This document shows positions 1 to 3,603 of a stretch of DNA of 5,663 nt, one piece after another. The position numbers and the translations under genes are program-made. Where the stretch lies: NCBI GenBank assembly GCA_905236315.1, contig CAJOPO010000389.1, positions 1-5,663 of the forward strand, written 5' to 3'. Position 1 is the stretch's first letter. The number at the start of each line of letters is the position of its first letter. Origin of the DNA: an uncultured Treponema sp. Lineage in GTDB: Bacteria > Spirochaetota > Spirochaetia > Treponematales > Treponemataceae. A model generated the notes under the pieces. The model ran no database searches, was not told the DNA's origin, and worked only from the letters and a program-made list of their open reading frames with translations.

Positions 1-50
1 GCAATAGGCGTTGCAATAGGCGTTGCCCGCGAAAAATCTAATGCAACGCC
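1..50. repeat. Short direct and inverted repeat upstream of the lipoprotein gene
   Basis: A 12-base unit, GCAATAGGCGTT, occurs twice in tandem (1-12, 13-24). The second copy runs into GGCGTTGC (19-26), whose exact reverse complement GCAACGCC lies at 43-50, leaving a 16-base loop. The 8-bp stem has no T-run after it, so a terminator for an upstream gene is possible but not shown. A related word, GCAACGC, recurs at 2331-2337 upstream of the hydrolase gene. It may be a piece of a dispersed intergenic repeat, cut by the window edge. Confidence 0.45.
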
Positions 51-107
51 CTAGCATTGTGTGTTCAAACTACCTACATTGCTCAGTACATAATTAGAGG
101 TCTTATT

Positions 108-722
108 ATGAAAACTAAATTATTTTTTCTTGTGGCTTTGCTTTTGTTGTCATCTTGCAAGATACACAAAATTAATGTTCTTTTGCCCAGCGAACTGGAT
201 GAAAACGAGGTGGAGTTTCTGAATGATAAAGGTTTATCGGTAGATGCACTACACATTAAACTGGAAGAAAGCGATGCTAATAGTGCCGTCCTTTGCGTGT
301 TGGAATATTACAGGCAGAAGATAGATGCAAATGTAGAGAATCTGATAATTGCCGCAAAACTTCCGCGTGTTGATAATAAAACAGCGTTCAAGAAAATAGT
401 TGATTTACAAAAAGACGGAAATACTGTTACAAGAGATGATAAAGATGCTATAAATTTTATATACGACCCAGAAAATCCACTTGTAGAAAAAAAGGGAAAT
501 TTCAGGGGCTATGTGAAAGTACCCGCGATTGAGTTTGAAAGAGAAGCGATTGAACTGTCTAAAAATATTTCGCTGTACAATGCACTTGCAGTTTCACACT
601 TCGATACTAATATACTCGTGTCTCCGATAGACCCTTCCCTTGCGGAAACTGCATTGTCAGGCATACCACTCGAAACAAAGATGTATATAAGGGACATTAC
701 AATGCAACAATTAGGAATTTAA
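108..722 (+). CDS. Putative lipoprotein with FlgC-like C-terminal region
   Basis: 204 residues. The start is the ATG at 108: AGAGG (96-100) sits 7 bases upstream, and the protein then opens with a classic lipoprotein signal, charged MKTK, a hydrophobic core, and LLSSC with the acylated Cys at residue 17. Upstream TTG at 57 would bury this signal and has no ribosome binding site. The mature part has no family I recognise outright. However, RQKIDANVEN (about 69-78) and the stretch from YDPENP through GYVKVP to an E-rich helix ending SLYNALAV resemble, in order and spacing, the N-terminal 'iAeNiANa' and C-terminal 'YDPsHPdA..GYV..PNV..vEEM...RaYeAN' signatures of flagellar rod protein FlgC. That is a remote, unverified similarity; FlgC is not normally a lipoprotein. 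The last 40 or so residues are matched by a broken copy at 2415-2561. Likely anchored in a membrane; role unknown. Confidence 0.8.
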   Translation: MKTKLFFLVALLLLSSCKIHKINVLLPSELDENEVEFLNDKGLSVDALHIKLEESDANSAVLCVLEYYRQKIDANVENLIIAAKLPRVDNKTAFKKIVDLQKDGNTVTRDDKDAINFIYDPENPLVEKKGNFRGYVKVPAIEFEREAIELSKNISLYNALAVSHFDTNILVSPIDPSLAETALSGIPLETKMYIRDITMQQLGI

Positions 723-727
723 TGCAG

Positions 728-782
728 CAAGGTTCCCGCAAAGCTTATCAAGTGGTACAAATTATCATAGCCAATTTTGTTT
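728..782 (-). pseudogene. Remnant of a second 153-residue-family gene
   Basis: These 55 bases match 2852-2906, inside the intact 153-residue gene, with 6 mismatches (49/55). On the minus strand they encode NKIGYDNLYHLISFAGTL, against NKIGYDNFYHLISCAGTL at residues 39-56 of the intact protein, so most of the change is conservative at protein level. Similarity is lost on both sides, and in the remnant the frame stops 9 bases later (TAA). This is a fragment of a duplicated gene, not a functional one. It begins 6 bases after the lipoprotein stop. The rest of the gap (783-841) has no gene, only the promoter below. Confidence 0.85.
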
Positions 783-822
783 TTGACTGCTTACCTGATA
801 CAATGGGAAAATAGGAAATCTA

Positions 823-854
823 TTGACTTTTTATCACACCATTGTACAATTGTA
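823..854 (+). promoter_or_regulatory. Promoter with overlapping TGTACA operator for the PIN/antitoxin pair
   Basis: TTGACT (823-828), 16 bases, then TACAAT (845-850) makes a good sigma70-type promoter. The -10 lies inside two overlapping perfect palindromes, ATTGTACAAT (841-850) and TACAATTGTA (845-854). The core TGTACA (843-848) is the hexamer bound by YefM-family antitoxins at their own operators (established for yefM-yoeB of E. coli). A Phd/YefM-type antitoxin is encoded just downstream, so autoregulation is the natural reading. Transcription should start near 857, which is after the TTG taken as start of the PIN gene; this conflict is described there. Confidence 0.6.
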
Positions 855-1243
855 GTCTGGATATACTGATTGACGCTTCGTGTATTATTGCGGTACTGCT
901 TGGAGAAGATGAAAGTGTCTCCGTAAAAGCTATGACTAGCGGAAAAACTCTTATTTCTGCAGCCTGTTTGCCGTATGAAGTTGGTAATTCGCTTTCTTCA
1001 GCAGTAAAAAGGCATCGAATTGATTCAAAACGTGCTGTAGAGGCCTATGATGAATTTCTAAGAATTCCCATTCGCCTTGTAGAGTCTAATATGACGAAGG
1101 CAGTGCAAATTGCGGCAGAAGAAAATCACTACGCATACGATGCTTATTATATTGCATGTGCGTTGGACTTAAAGCTTCCGCTTTATTCTTTGGATAATGG
1201 TTTGAACAAAATTGCAGACAAGAGAGGTGTAAAATGCTTGTAA
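842..1243 (+). CDS. PIN-domain (VapC-like) toxin, 5' end doubtful
   Basis: 133 residues from TTG at 842. PIN domains are Mg-dependent ribonucleases; VapC toxins cut tRNA or rRNA. All four acidic positions of the active site can be seen: D11 in ILIDAS, E46 in PYEVGN, D100 in YAYDAYYIA, D118 in YSLDNG. The body is therefore complete. The start is not: there is no ATG, an in-frame TGA lies at 824, TTG 842 has no ribosome binding site, and it sits between the -35 and -10 of the only visible promoter. Family members typically begin M-x-I-L-I-D-A-S, which points to CTG 857 (L6) as the place of a former ATG; that would give a near-leaderless message. Either translation is weak or the gene is silent. 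It overlaps the antitoxin by 10 bases, toxin first. Confidence 0.7.
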   Translation: MYNCSLDILIDASCIIAVLLGEDESVSVKAMTSGKTLISAACLPYEVGNSLSSAVKRHRIDSKRAVEAYDEFLRIPIRLVESNMTKAVQIAAEENHYAYDAYYIACALDLKLPLYSLDNGLNKIADKRGVKCL

Positions 1244-1459
1244 TGACTTATTCGGATGCTAGGGCTAATTTTTCAAGCCTTTTAAACAGGGTAAAGACTG
1301 AAGGAGCTGCCATAATCCGCCGTGCAGACGGAAGCTCTTTTAGAATTACGGTTGAGAACGAGGAAAAAATCATCGCATTTTGACGGAATCCGTCCTGTAC
1401 TCGGAAAAATGACAAAAGACGAAATTATAGACATAATCCACGAAGGTCGCGAGCGATAA
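1234..1459 (+). pseudogene. Phd/YefM-type antitoxin, frameshifted
   Basis: ATG 1234 has AGAGG (1223-1227) 6 bases upstream. The first frame reads MLVMTYSDARANFSSLLNRV and on to IIRRADGSSFRITVENEEK, the usual DNA-binding N-terminal half of Phd/YefM antitoxins, then stops at TGA 1381-1383 (49 residues). The next frame, from 1382, continues FDGIRPVLGKMTKDEIIDII then HEGRER and a stop at 1457-1459, the usual toxin-binding C-terminal helix of this family. One base too many in the A6 run (1367-1372) or the T4 run (1378-1381) explains the break; removing one A gives a 74-residue protein of normal length. The surviving 49-residue product would keep DNA binding but lose the part that neutralises the toxin. 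A sequencing error in a homopolymer, or slippage, is the alternative. Confidence 0.78.
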
Positions 1460-1544
1460 ATAAGAAGGCATAAAAACGCTACGCCAATAATCTTCACCAT
1501 GCCCACTTTCATTCCGTGCAAAAGGACGAACTTCTACATGCTGC

Positions 1545-2312
1545 CTACACTGGCATTGCCATAAACTCGTCTATCACCTTTAGCACGGGAACTCTGAATT
1601 TTTCCTCTCCGAAAACCCACTGCTCGTGTTGCATGTCAAACTCTCGGATGTCGGGATTGTGAAAGTATTTTTTGTACCGTTTGAGATATTTCTTGCCCAT
1701 CTTGTTTGCGTAGATAAAGTGCGCTTTTGTGTGCTCCACGCTGATGTCGTCATCGAGCCATGTGAGTAAGTCCGTGTAGTATTCGTTTTTGATTGATTCA
1801 GGGTTAAACTTGGCGAAACATTCCATAAACTTGTCCGCTGTTTCATCGTTCATCAAGAAAAAGTTCTTTAGTTTTTCGCGTGTTTTATTCCGCTTCTTTT
1901 CGCTACCCGTAAAACTTGTGAGTAGTGGCACGACCAACTTTGACTGAAGCCATGCGCTGAACTTTCCGCACTGGTCAAGGTCGGGGCTTCCGAATATCGC
2001 ATGGTCGATGTGAATGTTTTTACGCTGTACTAGCTGCCCCACAAAACTAGAGCCGAGCGAGGAACCTATTGCGCCGTCAAGATGCCCCATGTGTTTTTCT
2101 TTTATATAAGATTCTATCTTTTTTGTTACTGTAATCATGTCGGAAAAAATCGTACTACTTCCATCAAAGCCGTCATAGTTCACGCAGATAAGATGATATT
2201 TTTCCGAAAGTGCTGGAATCACATTGCCGAAGTTCGTCTGCCAGTCGCAGCATGTGCCAGGAAGAAGCATCAAGGTCTTTCCTTCCATGTTTCCCATTTC
2301 TTCGTATTGCAT
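1545..2312 (-). CDS. Alpha/beta hydrolase
   Basis: 255 residues. The start is ATG 2312: GGAGG lies 7 bases upstream, whereas the GTG at 2327 overlaps that ribosome binding site. An alpha/beta-hydrolase fold is shown by LMLLPGT (14-20, strand plus oxyanion loop), the strand LICVNYDGFDGSS (41-53), the nucleophile elbow GSSLG (83-87, Ser85), and His229 in MQHEQW near the C-terminus. The usual Asp after strand beta-6 is not evident: the place reads FIYANKMGKKYLKRYKKYF (199-217), a Lys/Tyr-rich stretch I associate with one clostridial/spirochaetal subgroup of unknown substrate. Another acid may serve. There is no signal peptide, so it is probably cytoplasmic. Single gene, convergent with the PIN/antitoxin pair; the 85-base gap between them (1460-1544) shows no gene and no clear terminator hairpin. 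Substrate unknown. Confidence 0.85.
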   Translation of the reverse strand: MQYEEMGNMEGKTLMLLPGTCCDWQTNFGNVIPALSEKYHLICVNYDGFDGSSTIFSDMITVTKKIESYIKEKHMGHLDGAIGSSLGSSFVGQLVQRKNIHIDHAIFGSPDLDQCGKFSAWLQSKLVVPLLTSFTGSEKKRNKTREKLKNFFLMNDETADKFMECFAKFNPESIKNEYYTDLLTWLDDDISVEHTKAHFIYANKMGKKYLKRYKKYFHNPDIREFDMQHEQWVFGEEKFRVPVLKVIDEFMAMPV

Positions 2313-2337
2313 TTTTTCGCCTCCCACTATGCAACGC

Positions 2338-2389
2338 GTTAGTTTATACTAACTATTTTCATAATAGGGAATTTACAAGAACTTTTCAA
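2338..2389 (-). promoter_or_regulatory. Promoter of the hydrolase gene with palindrome at the start site
   Basis: Read on the minus strand: TTGAAA (2389-2384), 17 bases, TATTAT (2366-2361), giving a predicted start near 2354 and a leader of about 42 bases. Directly downstream is GTTAGT-TTAT-ACTAAC (2338-2353), a perfect 6-bp inverted repeat with a 4-base loop. At the transcription start it could be a repressor site, or a small 5' hairpin in the message. Confidence 0.6.
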
Positions 2390-2414
2390 GGCTAAATCTG
2401 CAACTTTCTGTTAA

Positions 2415-2561
2415 ATGAAAAAGTGCGGTTACAATATCGTAGCAATATCGCATTTCGATACGAGTATACTCATGCCACTTCTAGACGATTTCCTTATGGG
2501 AAGTGCATTGTCAGGCATACTGCTTAAAACAAAGATGTATGAAAGAAATATGTCTCATTAA
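2415..2561 (+). pseudogene. 3' remnant of a second lipoprotein-family gene
   Basis: An open stretch of 48 codons with no ribosome binding site. From Tyr6 it aligns without gaps to the end of the lipoprotein encoded at 108-722: both have YN--A-SHFDT-IL, then ALSGI-L-TKMY (23 of 41 identical positions by eye). The first 156 residues of the family, including the signal peptide, are absent, so this is the tail of a duplicated gene. Its TAA (2559-2561) overlaps the stop codon of the 153-residue gene on the other strand. This tail-to-tail contact mirrors the arrangement at 722/728, where the lipoprotein gene is intact and the other is the remnant. Confidence 0.75.
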
Positions 2562-3019
2562 AAACCGCCGTTAAGATAGGCACGAGCTACCACATAAGAA
2601 GGCTCGTAATATGCACTACAATTATAGTTATCAAGCGTTTTGCAAAGCGGGGAGTTATACACTTCTAAAATGCCAGAAAGATAATCTTGTGCTACCTCAT
2701 CTATAAGGCGGGCGTAAACCTTGCCTATTTGTGTTGCTGACGGAATTTGTTCACATAGATTTTTATCAACAGCGGTTATGTCAAATGAGTCTTGTTCTAG
2801 GTCATAGTCTTTAATCCAATCTGCTTCCACTTGTAAAGGATTAAGACAATGCAAGGTTCCCGCGCAACTTATCAAGTGGTAAAAGTTATCATAGCCAATT
2901 TTATTTACAACATAGGCGTTCCGTTGTTTGAGGTGACGTGCAATTCGTTCTATCATATAACAAATAAAATATAAATCATTGAATGTAATCTCTTCATCAC
3001 TAAAATACTTATTTTTCAT
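2558..3019 (-). CDS. Conserved 153-residue protein of unknown function, partner of the DUF3990 gene
   Basis: Start ATG 3019 overlaps the TGA of the DUF3990 gene (ATGA), with AGGAG 9 bases upstream inside that gene, so the two are co-translated. I do not know a named family. What can be seen: a soluble, mostly alpha-helical protein with no signal or membrane segment; blocks that look conserved are FNDLYFICYMIERIAR (13-28), NKIGYDNFYHLISCAGTLHC (39-58), NPLQVEADWI (60-69), IGKVYARLI (98-106) and the C-terminal NYNCSAYYEPSY (131-142). I recall proteins of this kind beside DUF3990 genes in gut Bacteroidota and Clostridia, which would make it an antitoxin-like or accessory partner; that is inference. 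The family was once duplicated here, since residues 39-56 recur as a remnant at 728-782. Confidence 0.82.
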   Translation of the reverse strand: MKNKYFSDEEITFNDLYFICYMIERIARHLKQRNAYVVNKIGYDNFYHLISCAGTLHCLNPLQVEADWIKDYDLEQDSFDITAVDKNLCEQIPSATQIGKVYARLIDEVAQDYLSGILEVYNSPLCKTLDNYNCSAYYEPSYVVARAYLNGGF

Positions 3020-3474
3020 AATTCATAACTCCTTAAAAATCTTATAGTCTGCAAAGCCTCCTCTGTACTAAACAAAATCTGATGTGTTGGATGCTTAAAC
3101 TTTGCAAGTTCCCAAAATGCTGCACGCGAAATTCTGTTCGCTAAAAAGTCTTCTACATAATCCCAAATTGTATCATCAGCCATAGGTCCTTCAACTATAT
3201 CAAAATTATGCTCTTTCCCACTTCGGCAGTCTGCAATGAAGTTAAGCCACTCCTCTGTCATCTCTGGAAAGAGTTTTATATTCAAGGAAAGTTTTTTTTC
3301 ATATTCATAGACATTAACGATATGAGGAAAATGTTTTGCTTTTGCCCAACGAACAGACTGCTTTTCAAGTTTTGTGCAGTAAAAGCCGTAACCAAAATCC
3401 TTGTAGAAGCCTTGAATAAGTATTTTCGGCTTTTCTATTTTTTGATTGCTACCGTGGTAAATCAATTCTCTCAT
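3016..3474 (-). CDS. DUF3990 protein, ADP-ribosyltransferase-like fold suspected
   Basis: 152 residues from ATG 3474. The DUF3990 pattern is clear in order: YHGSN (6-10), DFGYGFYCTKLEKQSVRWA (26-44), FDIVEGPMADDTIW (91-104) and the C-terminal HQILFSTEEALQTIRF (131-146). Length is normal. To my knowledge the family is grouped with ADP-ribosyltransferase-like folds, where the early His (H7) and the FYCT region would take part in NAD binding; no activity is proven by sequence. These genes typically sit with small partners in toxin-antitoxin-like pairs. Here the second gene is the 153-residue protein, overlapped by 4 bases. The small DUF3791 gene that often precedes DUF3990 elsewhere is missing: 3475-3603 holds only promoters. 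No ribosome binding site better than AAAG precedes the ATG. Confidence 0.85.
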   Translation of the reverse strand: MRELIYHGSNQKIEKPKILIQGFYKDFGYGFYCTKLEKQSVRWAKAKHFPHIVNVYEYEKKLSLNIKLFPEMTEEWLNFIADCRSGKEHNFDIVEGPMADDTIWDYVEDFLANRISRAAFWELAKFKHPTHQILFSTEEALQTIRFLRSYEL

Positions 3475-3482
3475 ACTTTATG

Positions 3483-3512
3483 AGTATATCAAAGTTTTTA
3501 GAGTGCGTGCAA
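3483..3512 (-). promoter_or_regulatory. Possible promoter of the DUF3990 pair, almost leaderless
   Basis: On the minus strand, TTGCAC (3512-3507), 18 bases, TATACT (3488-3483). The -10 ends only 8 bases before ATG 3474, so a message from here would start within about 2 bases of the start codon. This fits the poor ribosome binding site of that gene but rests on a moderate -35 match. Confidence 0.35.
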
Positions 3513-3539
3513 GATTAACATTCTCATAAAAATAAAAAC

Positions 3540-3568
3540 TTGACAGATACGAATTTCACTTATATTAT
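3540..3568 (+). promoter_or_regulatory. Promoter of the galactanase gene
   Basis: TTGACA (3540-3545), 17 bases, TATTAT (3563-3568): near-consensus sigma70-type. Transcription would start near 3575, at an 8-bp palindrome ACGCGCGT (3577-3584) that could be part of a repressor site. AGGAG (3592-3596) then sits 7 bases before ATG 3604. The 129-base gap 3475-3603 otherwise contains only the divergent promoter of the DUF3990 pair. Confidence 0.72.
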
Positions 3569-3603
3569 TAAAAATGACGCGCGTTGACTACAGGAGTTAA
3601 ACA

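Noticed and set aside
1..50. CRISPR-like or longer tandem repeat
   Set aside because: Only two 12-base copies with no spacer; too short for an array.
57..107. TTG at 57 as start of the lipoprotein gene
   Set aside because: It has no ribosome binding site and would place 17 residues before a complete lipoprotein signal that starts at ATG 108 behind AGAGG.
1282..1521. Minus-strand reading frame of 79 codons with a signal-peptide-like beginning
   Set aside because: It overlaps the antitoxin coding region antisense, has no ribosome binding site, and the hydrophobic run is the only protein-like part.
2313..2327. GTG at 2327 as start of the hydrolase
   Set aside because: It overlaps GGAGG, which is correctly spaced for ATG 2312; the alpha/beta-hydrolase homology begins after that ATG.
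2082..2395. Two plus-strand reading frames over the hydrolase 5' end and its leader
   Set aside because: Antisense to a well-supported gene, rich in His/Phe/Cys runs that reflect the other strand, no domain.
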